Notes under the pieces: model-generated
The model's input: only the letters and a program-made list of their open reading frames with translations
The model's database searches: none
What the model was told of the DNA's origin: nothing
Program-made: the position numbers and the translations under genes
Shown: in pieces, positions 34,879 through 44,677 of the stretch
Layout: each line of letters opens with the position of its first letter
Position numbering within the stretch: the stretch's first letter is position 1
Assembly: GCA_963715635.1 (NCBI GenBank)
Contig: OY970261.1
Coordinates: forward strand, 1,798,001-1,862,000
DNA length: 64,000 bases
Direction of reading: 5' to 3'
Origin: JAPKZH01 sp963715635
GTDB lineage: Bacteria; Acidobacteriota; Aminicenantia; Aminicenantales; UBA4085

Positions 34879-36102
34879 ATGAATATCAGCCCAACTCAAT
34901 CCACTACGATGGACACTCGAGCCGATTTGAAGATCATGGTGCATACAGCGCTTAAACTCCTGGCATATTGCAGAGCCAACGAATGGGCGGGCTACGATCC
35001 TTACGACGCGCTCAACAGTCGAATGTTCAAGGCACTGCCCTTCCTGGACTTTAAACTCGCCCGGCTCGGTTTAACCCAAGCGATCAAGCGATGTCCGATC
35101 AACCTCAGGCCGTTATTGTTGGTACCCAAGACACCCAACGCGAAGGGGATCGCGCTGTTCCTTTCGTCTCTCACCAAGCTGTCAAAGATCGGATTGGTTG
35201 ACGGAGGCGCGGAAATCGACGTGATGGCTGATAAGCTCCTTGCTCTACGGTCGCCCGACGAACGTTATTCATGTTGGGGCTATAATTTTGATTGGCAGAC
35301 AAGGTCTGCTCTTGTTATCAAAGGAACACCTAATATCATCTGCTCGACATTCGCCGCCAATGCTTTGCTGGATGCCTATGAGAGATCGCGGAAGTCTCAA
35401 TGGCTGGACGCTGCAGTGAGCGCCGCAGACTTTATCCTAGATGTCCTATTTTGGCGAGATACACGTTCCCGAGCATGTTTCAGCTACACGCCTTTGGAGC
35501 GAACAAAGATTCACAATGCCAATCTGTTTGGTGCCGCTCTCCTTTGTAGGCTCAGCCTGTTAACAGGTAGGACAATGTTCCTCGAGCCTGCCCTCGATGC
35601 CGCGCGCCACTCTGTTGACAAGCAACATGCTGACGGATCATGGGACTATGGTGAATCACCATCTCAGCGATGGATCGACAACTTCCACACCGGCTTTAAT
35701 TTAGTTGCATTGAGACGAATTGAGCATTATGGTGGGACGGCAGAATTTGACGCAGCCATCGGGCGCGGGCTCGAATTCTACAATGGTCATTTCTTCCGTG
35801 AGGACGGAGCTCCAAGATACTTCCATGATGCCACTTACCCCATTGATATCCATAGTGTTGCCCAGAGTGTCATAACCCTCGTCGAACTTAAGGACTTCGA
35901 CGAGGGAAATTTCCCGCTCGCCCATTCCATCATGAATTGGGGGCTGCGGAACATGTGGGACACTCGGGGGTTTTTCTATTTCCAAAAGCTGCCGCACTAT
36001 ACGGTACGCATCCCGTTCATGAGGTGGTCCGAGGCTTGGATGCTCATGGCACTTTCCACTCTTCTAGAAGCTCAGTATAATAGCAGCAAACAAAGCCGAT
36101 GA
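34879..36102 (+). CDS. (alpha/alpha)6-toroid-like hypothetical protein
   Basis: About 407 residues, mostly helical. It has repeated short segments typical of six-hairpin glycosidase or terpene-cyclase-like toroids: CSTFAANALLDAYERSRK, ADGSWDYGESPSQRWIDN, FHTGFNLVALRRIEHYGG and YPIDIHSVAQSVITLVEL. No catalytic pair can be assigned with confidence. A glycan-processing role (lyase or hydrolase-like) fits the setting between wecB and an oxidoreductase. The stop overlaps the next start by four bases (ATGA). A later Met ten codons in is possible as start; neither has a strong ribosome binding site. Confidence 0.65.
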   Translation: MNISPTQSTTMDTRADLKIMVHTALKLLAYCRANEWAGYDPYDALNSRMFKALPFLDFKLARLGLTQAIKRCPINLRPLLLVPKTPNAKGIALFLSSLTKLSKIGLVDGGAEIDVMADKLLALRSPDERYSCWGYNFDWQTRSALVIKGTPNIICSTFAANALLDAYERSRKSQWLDAAVSAADFILDVLFWRDTRSRACFSYTPLERTKIHNANLFGAALLCRLSLLTGRTMFLEPALDAARHSVDKQHADGSWDYGESPSQRWIDNFHTGFNLVALRRIEHYGGTAEFDAAIGRGLEFYNGHFFREDGAPRYFHDATYPIDIHSVAQSVITLVELKDFDEGNFPLAHSIMNWGLRNMWDTRGFFYFQKLPHYTVRIPFMRWSEAWMLMALSTLLEAQYNSSKQSR

Positions 36103-37166
36103 TTAAAGCAGCTATCGTTGGATGCGGGAAAATAGCCGACGCCCATGCCTGGGCGATTTCTCTCCACCCGAATGCTGAAATCGTCGGCGTTTGCGATAAT
36201 GAAGAGTTGATGGCCAAGCAATTATATGAAAGATTCAAGATTAAAGGATATTTTCGAGATATCCATGACATGTTGAAAGCCGCGCGTCCTGATGTCGTTC
36301 ATATCACGACCCCGCCGCAAAGTCATTTTGTAATAGGCAAAATTTGCCTAGAAGCAGGGTGCCATGTGTACGTCGAGAAGCCATTCACGATCAATAGTTA
36401 TGAGGCCGATCAGCTCATTCGTCTGGCTAATCAAAAAGAGCTAAAATTGACCGTAGGGACAGACGAACAATACACCCAGGTGGCTATCAGAATGAGAAAG
36501 CTCATTAATGATGGCTATTTGGGTGGCGCGCCTGTTCATATGGAAGTCTATTATTGCTACGATCTCGGCGAAGAACGCTTTGCAAGATCATTTCTCGCGA
36601 ATAAAACGCATTGGGTGAGAAGCCTTCCCGGTCAACTCATGCACAACATCATCAGTCATGGGATAGCGAAAATCGCAGAATATTTACAGGGGGATAACAT
36701 AAGAGTAATTGCCCATGGATTCACCAGCGACTTTTTAAAAAGACTCGGAGAAAACGATTTAATAGATGAACTAAGGGTTGTTCTTAATGATGATAATAAA
36801 ATAACCGCCTATTTCACCTTCTCAACGCAAATGCGGCCACTCCTCAGAGAATTCCGGATATACGGGCCTAAAAACGGTTTAATCATAAATCAAGATCACC
36901 ACTCCCTCATAAAGGTCCCGGGAACAAGCCACATAAGCTATTTAGATAAATTTATCCCGCTCAATTATTACGCAAAGCAATACCGGAAAAACATGTTGAC
37001 GAACGCAAGATTGTTCCTGAGGAGAGAATTTAACATGAAGTCAGGATTGAAACGGCTTATAGAACTTTTCTATAAGTCAATTTCTAATAATTCGCCGTTG
37101 CCTATTTCTTATAGGGAGATACTATTGACGACAAAAATAATGGACTCCATATTCACCCAGGTGTAA
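36099..37166 (+). CDS. Gfo/Idh/MocA-family oxidoreductase
   Basis: A 355-aa NAD(P)-dependent sugar dehydrogenase-like protein. It has an N-terminal Rossmann loop AIVGCGKIADAHAWAI, ITTPPQSHFVIGKICLEAG and the EKP motif (HVYVEKPFTINSYEAD). The C-terminal substrate domain includes HNIISHGIAKIAEYLQGDN, a catalytic-His-type segment. Members oxidise or epimerise sugar-nucleotide hydroxyls such as C3 of UDP-HexNAcA. It is coupled by a four-base overlap to the toroid-like protein and followed 16 bases later by the asparagine-synthase-like gene. Confidence 0.85.
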   Translation: MIKAAIVGCGKIADAHAWAISLHPNAEIVGVCDNEELMAKQLYERFKIKGYFRDIHDMLKAARPDVVHITTPPQSHFVIGKICLEAGCHVYVEKPFTINSYEADQLIRLANQKELKLTVGTDEQYTQVAIRMRKLINDGYLGGAPVHMEVYYCYDLGEERFARSFLANKTHWVRSLPGQLMHNIISHGIAKIAEYLQGDNIRVIAHGFTSDFLKRLGENDLIDELRVVLNDDNKITAYFTFSTQMRPLLREFRIYGPKNGLIINQDHHSLIKVPGTSHISYLDKFIPLNYYAKQYRKNMLTNARLFLRREFNMKSGLKRLIELFYKSISNNSPLPISYREILLTTKIMDSIFTQV

Positions 37167-37182
37167 TAAAAAAGGAGACCTC

Positions 37183-39045
37183 ATGCCAGGCATTGCCGGA
37201 ATTCTCGCTAAGCAGACAATAGGGGATGAAAAACAAAAATTAGATCGAATGATAGCACCTATGATACATGAGAATTTTTATCTAAAGGGAACATATGTGA
37301 GTAATAACCCGAATGTTTATTTGGGATACACAACAATCAAAGGATCTTTTTCTGACTGCATGCCAGTGACGAATGAGAAGCGCGATCTAGTACTCTTGCT
37401 TACTGGAGAGTGTTACAATGATCCGGGTATCATTTCAGGTCTAGCCTATCGCGGCCATAAATTCCATATTGGTGATGCGAGTTATCTGATCCATCTTTTT
37501 GAGGAAGAAGGAAATAAATTTTTCGGCCGCTTGAATGGATGGTTCAACGGAATAATTATCGACCGGCGAAACAGTCAAGCCCACCTATTCAATGACCGCT
37601 ATGGCATAAGAAGAATTTATTACTACGAGAATGAAGAGGGATTGTATTTCTCCTCAGAAGCGAAATCTCTTCTGGCAATATTTCCTAGCCTACGCTCAAT
37701 AGACCCTGCTGGTTTGGGCGAATATCTTGTTTATGATTGCGTATTTGAAAACCGTACTTTATTTCGAGGGATCAATACGATGCCCCCGGGCTCACTTTGG
37801 ACCTTAAACAATCAAAGAATTGAGAAGCGCAATCATTGTGATTCGCGGCAGCTAGAGAGCCAGCCTAAGCTATCTGAATTTGATTTCCTAGAAATCCTCG
37901 AAGATACTTTTTCGACCATATTGCCAAGGTATCTAGCCGGACATCCCAAGTGTCTAGCATTAACCGGCGGCCTCGATACTCGGATGATCATGGCTTTCTC
38001 AAACGCGAAACCAGGCGATCTCCCATGTTTAACGCACGGGGGCATGTACAACGATATGCTAGATGTTCGCATCGCTCGAAAAGTAGCAGCGGCATCCGCC
38101 CAGAACCATTACGTGATCCCACTCGATAAGCGGTTCTTAAACAATTTCCCAAAACTCGCTGAAAGGACGATCTACATTACCGATGGATTAGCGAATGCAT
38201 TCGAATCACATCACTTATATCTTAACAATGCGATTCGAGAGATTGCGCCCATCAAAATAACGGGTAAATATGGAAGCCAGATCATAAAAAATATTAGTGC
38301 ATTCCACAGACCTACCGGATATGACGCAGATGCAAGATTGATTTCACATGACTTTATGAGGTATTTGGCGGCGGCTAGAAGCCAGTTCACTCAGCATGTA
38401 AATGATCACCGTCTTTCAGTGATGGTTTTTAAGGAAATACCATGGTGGTGGGGTGGCATTATTTCAGTCGAGTTTTCGCAGATAACCGTTCGTAGTCCTT
38501 ATCTGGATAATAATTTCGTTAATTTATTATACCGTTCTCCATTTCCCAAAATAGATCCGGTTGCGTTCCAACTAGGGGCCGTTAGAAAAAGGCGTCCAGA
38601 ATTGTATGGAATTATGACAACCGCTGGATATGGTGGAAATGTATCTTCATTTCTCAATAAAGCTCAAAAGCAGCTTTATAAACTCATTAATTTTCTCGAA
38701 AAAGCTTATAGTCGTGATAAGCTCCCTCTATCTCTTCATCACGCGGTAGCTTGGGTTGACTATCATTTTCTTAATCCTCTTGGAGTTAACAGATTTTTTA
38801 TGGGTTTGGGGGATTATCGGCACTACAGAATATGGGCTCGAGATGAACTATCTGAATATATACAAGAAATCTTGCTTGATCAAAGTACCTTGTCGCGTCC
38901 GTTTTGGAATAAAAAATACATTGAAAGGGCCGTTTCTGATCATATAAAAGGTCGCATGAATAGGATTACTGAGATACAAAAGGCCCTCTCGATTGAGTTG
39001 ATCTATAGAATGTTAATTGAGAATCCCTGCGAAAAAAGTCTCTGA
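37183..39045 (+). CDS. Asparagine-synthase-like protein lacking the glutaminase cysteine
   Basis: A 620-aa protein with the two-domain layout of AsnB. The N-terminal Ntn-hydrolase domain begins MPGIAGIL, where functional glutamine amidotransferases begin MCGI; Pro replaces the catalytic Cys. LTGECYND and LFNDRYGIRRIYYY are still family-like. The second domain has an altered PP-loop (LALTGGLDTRMIMAF, versus SGGxDSS). It therefore probably cannot hydrolyse glutamine and may use ammonia or another amine, or have a different adenylating activity. A ribosome binding site (AAGGAG) precedes the ATG. AsnB-like proteins are common in exosortase-type EPS loci. Confidence 0.82.
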   Translation: MPGIAGILAKQTIGDEKQKLDRMIAPMIHENFYLKGTYVSNNPNVYLGYTTIKGSFSDCMPVTNEKRDLVLLLTGECYNDPGIISGLAYRGHKFHIGDASYLIHLFEEEGNKFFGRLNGWFNGIIIDRRNSQAHLFNDRYGIRRIYYYENEEGLYFSSEAKSLLAIFPSLRSIDPAGLGEYLVYDCVFENRTLFRGINTMPPGSLWTLNNQRIEKRNHCDSRQLESQPKLSEFDFLEILEDTFSTILPRYLAGHPKCLALTGGLDTRMIMAFSNAKPGDLPCLTHGGMYNDMLDVRIARKVAAASAQNHYVIPLDKRFLNNFPKLAERTIYITDGLANAFESHHLYLNNAIREIAPIKITGKYGSQIIKNISAFHRPTGYDADARLISHDFMRYLAAARSQFTQHVNDHRLSVMVFKEIPWWWGGIISVEFSQITVRSPYLDNNFVNLLYRSPFPKIDPVAFQLGAVRKRRPELYGIMTTAGYGGNVSSFLNKAQKQLYKLINFLEKAYSRDKLPLSLHHAVAWVDYHFLNPLGVNRFFMGLGDYRHYRIWARDELSEYIQEILLDQSTLSRPFWNKKYIERAVSDHIKGRMNRITEIQKALSIELIYRMLIENPCEKSL

Positions 39046-39110
39046 AGCTCCTGTCCCGGAGATTAATGGGCACTCGGCCGCTCTTTCGAAAACTCATTTT
39101 CAAATTATTT

Positions 39111-40187
39111 TTATTTTTGCACGGGCTGGCCTGTTGCGTAGAAGAGCGCGTCCTTAAATCCTGAACAAAATACATCCATGCTGCCATTTTCTTCAATTTC
39201 TTTTTTTGCCGCATCAGAGAAGCGTTTCCAAAGCTCATGGTTATCAAGTAGAAGGAGCAGTTTCTGACGCATCAACGCAATGTCTCCCCTTCGCACGAGA
39301 AATCCATTTACACCATCTTTCAGGTACATGATTTCCGCAGATTCATCGCCTTCTTCTGTCACTAAAGGCAGGCCACAGTAGAATGCATCGACAATGCTCA
39401 GGCCGACGGCGCCAGGAAGGCAGAAGACATCCGCTGAAGAAAGCAGGTCAAACTTTTTATCCCCAAATATGGGGCCCAACTTGAAAATGTTATCGCCTTC
39501 AATCTTATCCAGGACTCTATCCGGGTCCGGGCCCACGAGGATCAAGCCGATATCCGCTCGATTCATATGAACGAGGGCCTCGGCAAGATGATCCAATCTC
39601 TTTCGCATTTGCATACGTCCCACGCAGATAATGTTCTTTTTTGTATTGATGCCGTATTTCCTAAGTACGTTCTCCCGCGTCACCCCAGGCGGAAAACCCT
39701 TATAGGTCAAGTGAAGCGTATTGTTGGCGATAAATACCTTCTTGTGAAAATATTTCGGCACATATTTTTTTAGGTGTTCCGCATAGAGGATTAATGCACT
39801 GCACATGGCCTGCTCTGAGGCATAGGCGAGATTCTTGATCTTATTCTGAGGATCAAGAAGGTCGCGGCCCTGTCCCCAATAGATCATCTTCCGCCTCAGA
39901 ATTCCTTTTGCGATGAGATAGGTCGGAAATAAGTACCGGTGCTTCAATTCCATAAAATCGATAATGACATCAATCTGCTGTCTTTGGATAAATCGTGCGA
40001 TATTTAGAGCTGAAAGATGCATAGGGGCAAAGGGAAACTCAATGGGATCCGGAGTGCCCACTTGGATGCCATCAGAAGTCACCGTCAATTCAAAACCGTA
40101 ACGCTTTAGATATTTGCTCAAGTAGCCATATATCGGAATTCGGTAGTGCGGGATGAGCCCGGCATGGACCAAGAGAACCCGAATCAT
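39111..40187 (-). CDS. Glycosyltransferase family 4 (GT-B)
   Basis: A 358-aa transferase. It starts LLVHAGLIPHYRIPIYGYL, with a C-terminal donor-binding half including ICVGRMQMRKRLDHLAEAL, ADVFCLPGAVGLSIVDAFYC and GLPLVTEEGDESAEIMYL. GT4 enzymes add sugars from nucleotide donors with retention. It is convergent with the asparagine-synthase-like gene and heads away from a FemAB/deacetylase pair on the same strand. The donor and acceptor cannot be inferred. Confidence 0.85.
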   Translation of the reverse strand: MIRVLLVHAGLIPHYRIPIYGYLSKYLKRYGFELTVTSDGIQVGTPDPIEFPFAPMHLSALNIARFIQRQQIDVIIDFMELKHRYLFPTYLIAKGILRRKMIYWGQGRDLLDPQNKIKNLAYASEQAMCSALILYAEHLKKYVPKYFHKKVFIANNTLHLTYKGFPPGVTRENVLRKYGINTKKNIICVGRMQMRKRLDHLAEALVHMNRADIGLILVGPDPDRVLDKIEGDNIFKLGPIFGDKKFDLLSSADVFCLPGAVGLSIVDAFYCGLPLVTEEGDESAEIMYLKDGVNGFLVRRGDIALMRQKLLLLLDNHELWKRFSDAAKKEIEENGSMDVFCSGFKDALFYATGQPVQK

Positions 40188-40274
40188 TCGAAAAGCCCTA
40201 CATGAACGCTCATATACCCGTTGATTCCTAGGCTAGGCTTTCGCACGCCACGCATAACAATTTTTTCAATTTTG

Positions 40275-41252
40275 TTAGAGGCCCGAAAGCTTATGGCGTT
40301 CAGCATCTACAATATCCCCACCTCGTAAAAAACGAACCGCTAAAGAATAAACTGCAGATTTTAATCGATTAAGTGGGCACTTCCACATATATCCCTGAAC
40401 CAGCCGCGGACCAAAGCGTTCTTTAAAAATCTTCAATCCTTCCTGCTTCGAACCTTGTTTGGGGTTTATTCGAACCCCGCAAAAATCGTAACGTTTGACG
40501 CCTAGACGACGAAACATTCGGATTGCTTCCCAGTGAATTAGATTCATAGCACCAGCGACTGGGTCTGGAATACTTCCGCCATAGACATAATAGGCGCTAT
40601 AGTCGCTAAATGGAATGACCAAACAGCCTTGAACCTTGCTTTGATGTTCGGCTATCAGAATCTTTACATATTCGCCCAGACCATCTACGATCCTCTTGAA
40701 CGCCGCATAGCCCATAAAAGGGAGCGATGATCTTTTAAATGTGTCTCGCACAAGTGTATAGGCTATATCAACATCTTCCCCGCCGCTAAGAATATTAACG
40801 CCGGCTTTGGTCGCAAGCCGGACTTTACGACGATGACTGGAGCTAAAGTTATTAAATAGCGCTTCTTCATCCTGTGTTAGATCAATAATGTATGTTCCAT
40901 ATGGTGCAGCGATAGCGCCATTTGGATAAGCGCGGAAGATTGTATTTGTGGTAGCGGGAATAATTATATCGGCGCCGGCAATGCGGAAGTATTCTACAAC
41001 GCTATTTAAAAATTTTATCTCCTCCTCAACATTAAATTCTCCCCCCAACGAAATAGTCTCAACCCGAAAACGGACCATCCGAACTACCGATTTTCGAACG
41101 ATAGTATATGGTAATATACAGCGAAGCTTGCCTGAGTCATCAATGCCCCCGAGCCATCCGTATTCATCGCCAACAGCTCTCAAGAATTGCTCAGATGCAT
41201 AAATAGACTGCCCAGGATGCCAATTAATTTTAATAGGCGTTACTCTTATCAT
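40275..41252 (-). CDS. FemAB-like GNAT-fold transferase, copy 3
   Basis: A 325-aa protein with the FemAB/peptidoglycan-bridge pattern: QSIYASEQFLRAVGDEYGW, SSSHRRKVRLATKAGV, FKRSSLPFMGYAAFKRIVD, YYVYGGSIPDPVAGAMNLIH and KRYDFCGVRINPKQGSKQEG, GLKIFKERFG. The final block (GVRIN...FKERFG) is closer to classical FemX-like proteins than copies 1 and 2. It probably transfers an amino acid or acyl group to a cell-surface acceptor. It starts 24 bases after the deacetylase-like gene. Confidence 0.85.
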   Translation of the reverse strand: MIRVTPIKINWHPGQSIYASEQFLRAVGDEYGWLGGIDDSGKLRCILPYTIVRKSVVRMVRFRVETISLGGEFNVEEEIKFLNSVVEYFRIAGADIIIPATTNTIFRAYPNGAIAAPYGTYIIDLTQDEEALFNNFSSSHRRKVRLATKAGVNILSGGEDVDIAYTLVRDTFKRSSLPFMGYAAFKRIVDGLGEYVKILIAEHQSKVQGCLVIPFSDYSAYYVYGGSIPDPVAGAMNLIHWEAIRMFRRLGVKRYDFCGVRINPKQGSKQEGLKIFKERFGPRLVQGYMWKCPLNRLKSAVYSLAVRFLRGGDIVDAERHKLSGL

Positions 41253-41276
41253 TTTCGTCTCTGCTTGCCTTTTCGC

Positions 41277-42272
41277 CTAATTTCGCACTTTGCGATATAC
41301 ATCACGGAAAACGGAAACTTCTACACCCTTCTTTCGCAGGCAGGACAGAAAAGCATCAATAGTCTCATAATCAATAAGATCCTTTGTATGCCCGATCGCG
41401 ACGATAGGCCGAAATAAACCGGGATCCTTTTGGTCTTGTCGAATTTCCTTGTCCAACATATGACTAAGTTCATTTATCGTCATGCGACAAAAATCAAACT
41501 TTAGAGGCTGGTAAAGGCGCAAAAAATCTCGAATCCGGGAAAACCTTTGCTTACTGGCTCGGGTTCTGGTTGGCACTTTTCGTTGGAGGCCAATCCGCTT
41601 CGCAGTAGGGAATTTCCATAGCGGAACCATTTTTGTAAATATCGGGAACTCAATCAAAGTACCCAGAGAATCGGGCACATTCACATCGTCTGCAAAGGGC
41701 CAATAGTAGCCATTTTTAAGGGCGTGCCGATAATCCAATTTGTATTGATGCTGAAAGCCTCCCTTAAATACAGATGAGTCAACACCTATGCCACATTCAG
41801 CCAAAACCTCCGCTAAATTTCGAGTAGGTTGAAACAGCCAGTTACCCGCCCGGAAAGAAAAAGGCGAAAAATCTGCTAATTCTAATAGCTTTCGCAGGTA
41901 CTCGATCGCACGATTTACGATTCCTCTTATTCTGTCCCGCGGAAGGGTGCATAAATTATACTCGCTATAATCGAGGCGCCATTCGCTATTCTCGTATCGA
42001 GCGTTATACCATTGCGAGTGCAAATGAAGCCCCAACTCAAATCCTTCCCTGTAAAATTCTCGAATTTGATTTTTTACAAGGTTAATAGCATCGTCTGTGT
42101 TATAAGCCTCTATCATCTCCAGTTCAGCGACCTCAATAAATGCCACAAAACGTGCGTTCCATTTCTCGAAAACAGCCTTCAGTCGCTGAGCTGGATCATA
42201 GATTAGCTCCCGAAGTGAGCCTTCGCCATTGCCATAAATTTCGTAGTCAAGAGTGAAAATGCATTCTATCAT
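41277..42272 (-). CDS. Polysaccharide deacetylase-like protein
   Basis: A 331-aa protein with a divergent NodB fold: IFTLDYEIYGNGEG (catalytic/metal Asp region), FELGLHLHSQWYNA (HxH metal motif), PFSFRAGNWLF and VAIGHTKDLIDYETID near the end. It likely removes acetyl groups from a polysaccharide or sugar-lipid. It is distinct in sequence from the deacetylase domain at 31626. It heads a minus-strand run with FemAB copy 3 and possibly the GT4 gene, divergent from the polymerase gene. Confidence 0.8.
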   Translation of the reverse strand: MIECIFTLDYEIYGNGEGSLRELIYDPAQRLKAVFEKWNARFVAFIEVAELEMIEAYNTDDAINLVKNQIREFYREGFELGLHLHSQWYNARYENSEWRLDYSEYNLCTLPRDRIRGIVNRAIEYLRKLLELADFSPFSFRAGNWLFQPTRNLAEVLAECGIGVDSSVFKGGFQHQYKLDYRHALKNGYYWPFADDVNVPDSLGTLIEFPIFTKMVPLWKFPTAKRIGLQRKVPTRTRASKQRFSRIRDFLRLYQPLKFDFCRMTINELSHMLDKEIRQDQKDPGLFRPIVAIGHTKDLIDYETIDAFLSCLRKKGVEVSVFRDVYRKVRN

Positions 42273-42542
42273 GACTCAACTGTTTTTATGTTTCTTTTCT
42301 GAAATATATGGTCTTATAGCCATTTTCCGCATATGACTAAATTATATGCTATCTCTTTTAAATATTTGTTTTTGCATATCAAGCGCAGTCCAGAATTTTC
42401 ATTGATGAATATTTCTTATCAAAAAGACCTAGAGAAGTCAATTTCGTAGCTTGACAGCATTTCTAAGCTATCTTAGGATACTCTTCGTAATCACGGAGTT
42501 GTGTCTTGGTTGTGTAAATAATGCGTCAATAAAGGTAAAGAA

Positions 42543-43847
42543 TTGACTCCTATACTCGCATTGGTCCTTTGCACTGCCTTTGTGCTTTTTCTTCTTCGGA
42601 TTGAGCGCAAGCAATCGCCTGATATGACCAGGGCCATATGGATACCGACAATTTTGATGCTCTATATCGCTAGCAAGCCTTTGGGTGTTTGGTTTCCGTC
42701 ATTCGGTGGTGATCCTGAGTCTGGAAGTCCATTGGACCGAGCATTCTTAACAGTACTCATATGTGTTGCTCTTTGGATACTGGTCCGGAGAAAATATGAT
42801 TGGCGCAACTCAATGAAAGAGAACGTGTGGCTTATGGTTCTGATTATTTTTATGCTTGCTAGTATTCTCTGGTCAAACATACCTTATATGTCTTTCAAGC
42901 GATGGACAAGAGAGTTTCAGGTGTTGCTTATGGCTTTTATTGTTCATTCTGAACCTTCACCGCGCCGAGCGATAGAGAGTATTCTCAGAAGGACAACCTA
43001 CATCCTTATCCCTTTTTCATTGCTTCTTGTCAAATATTTTCCCAAGTATGGAGTCGATTATGGTCGGTGGTCGGGTGTTCAATCATGGATAGGTGTCACG
43101 CTACAAAAGAATAGTTTAGGCCGCCTGTGCCTCATTGCTACATTTTTCCTTATATGGTCGCTCGTCAGAAGACGGCAAGGTAACAATCCTCTTATTTGGA
43201 AGTTTCAGACCCCTATAGAAATATGCGTGCTCCTAATATCATTTTATCTCATGAGAGGTCCAGGGGGAGTATATTCCGCGACCGCGGTCACCGCATTGGG
43301 AATAGGATTATTGGTTTATATTGGATTTTATTTATTGAAGAAATTCAGAGCTAATTTAAGTTCCGGTACCCTCATGACAATTGTTGCTATTATTATCGTA
43401 TACGGAATTGCAACTCTTTTTTTTGGAGGATCTAGTCTAAAGTTTTACGTGTCCTCCGTCGGCAGGGATGCGACACTGACAGGCAGGACAGAAGTATGGG
43501 CAACACTTTTGCCAGTCGCAATGCAGCGACCCATTGTCGGAAACGGCATTGGAGGATTTTGGAGCCCGAGAACGAGAGCAACGTTTATGATATCAGAAGG
43601 CCATAGTGGTTATCTCGATATTCTTCTTAATCTTGGATTCGTCGGTATCCTGCTCGTCTCGATTTTCATTTTGTCGTCTTGCCGAAAAGCCCACCGGGAA
43701 CTTTCCTATGACTTTGACTGGGCCGTCCTTTGGATTTGTTTTCTTATAATGGCTATGGTTCACAACATAACCGAAACCTCGATTGATACATTGACGAGTC
43801 AGCTAACTGCAATTATTGTATTTTTAGCGTTTTCATCTACCAAATAG
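42543..43847 (+). CDS. O-antigen ligase/polymerase family membrane protein
   Basis: A 434-aa polytopic protein with about ten to twelve helices. It has a large periplasmic loop and the Wzy/WaaL-type segment ATLTGRTEVWATLLPVAMQR, PIVGNGIGGFW, ISEGHSGYLDILLNLGFVG. In O-antigen ligases and polymerases the conserved Arg and the later His in this loop act on the lipid-linked glycan. Translation appears to start at TTG with a weak AAAGG upstream; the next Met (MTRAIW) is 27 codons in. It probably polymerises or ligates the surface polysaccharide made by this locus. Confidence 0.8.
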   Translation: MTPILALVLCTAFVLFLLRIERKQSPDMTRAIWIPTILMLYIASKPLGVWFPSFGGDPESGSPLDRAFLTVLICVALWILVRRKYDWRNSMKENVWLMVLIIFMLASILWSNIPYMSFKRWTREFQVLLMAFIVHSEPSPRRAIESILRRTTYILIPFSLLLVKYFPKYGVDYGRWSGVQSWIGVTLQKNSLGRLCLIATFFLIWSLVRRRQGNNPLIWKFQTPIEICVLLISFYLMRGPGGVYSATAVTALGIGLLVYIGFYLLKKFRANLSSGTLMTIVAIIIVYGIATLFFGGSSLKFYVSSVGRDATLTGRTEVWATLLPVAMQRPIVGNGIGGFWSPRTRATFMISEGHSGYLDILLNLGFVGILLVSIFILSSCRKAHRELSYDFDWAVLWICFLIMAMVHNITETSIDTLTSQLTAIIVFLAFSSTK

Positions 43848-44081
43848 TTTGCTATCAGAGTGAAACGAAATTGTAGACCAGACCAAAGCCAAAATTGCCA
43901 TTAGGAATTCATCTCGGGCGAATATTCGAGCAATTCGTCATCGGCGCTTATTCTAATCCTTGCGATAATGACGATCTCTGGTAATTTTCAGCCGGTTAGC
44001 GATTTTCGGGGATTTCGATTTAGACTTCCCTGATACCCCTCCCTGCGAAGAGGCGGAGAGGAAAATGATACTATCTCGGCG

Positions 44082-44552
44082 TCAAACAAACGCCGCAAGA
44101 CGAGTCCGAATCCGGAGATAGAGTTGGAACTTCTGCCAAGAGGCCGCCAGCCGAAGGATCAAGCGTCGGCCATGACGAACCAGACGGCCGGCCGTCTCGA
44201 TGAGCTGCCAGCGGAGCGTCGTCACGGTCTTCGTTTTCCATTCCGGGTCCAAGAAGAAAAGCTCCTCGGCCAGGGTCAAGTTGTAGACCTGCACCCCGAG
44301 GCCGAACCACACCGCATTGGCCCGATAATCACCGCTCGTCATCTGCTCCATTCCGAACCCGATCTTCAGCTCCTTGATCTCGTTTTCGGCCAGTCCGCGC
44401 TCATTATGAAACCGGATGACCTCCTCCGAGCTCAGCTCATCCTTGTTCGAGGCGATGGCATAATAGTAGTACTCCGGTTTTTGAAAGAGCGGAAGTTGGG
44501 GATCCCTCCAACGTTGGATGACCAGCCGGAAGGGCTCGCCCTTATTCGACAT
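44082..44552 (-). pseudogene. IS1380-family transposase, C-terminal fragment
   Basis: Encodes NKGEPFRLVIQRW, SSEEVIRFHNERGLAENEIK, KIGFGMEQMTSGDY and ANAVWFGLGVQVYNLT. This is the typical end of IS1380 transposases, with the catalytic Glu in the GLAENEIKELK stretch. It is cut at its 5' side by the IS21 element. Joining it to 46716-47394 and counting the ACAT duplication once gives one continuous 381-codon frame. The element's own terminal repeats were not identified. Confidence 0.85.
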
Positions 44553-44677
44553 TGTCAATAAGCGTGCAATAATGATCCCGGATCGGCGCTGAAAAATGCC
44601 CCCCTTCCGAAAGGGGTATGTTTATGATTGTTGAGAGAGTATGTTTCCTTCCGATCGAAGGATCGGGAGGGAAGGAC

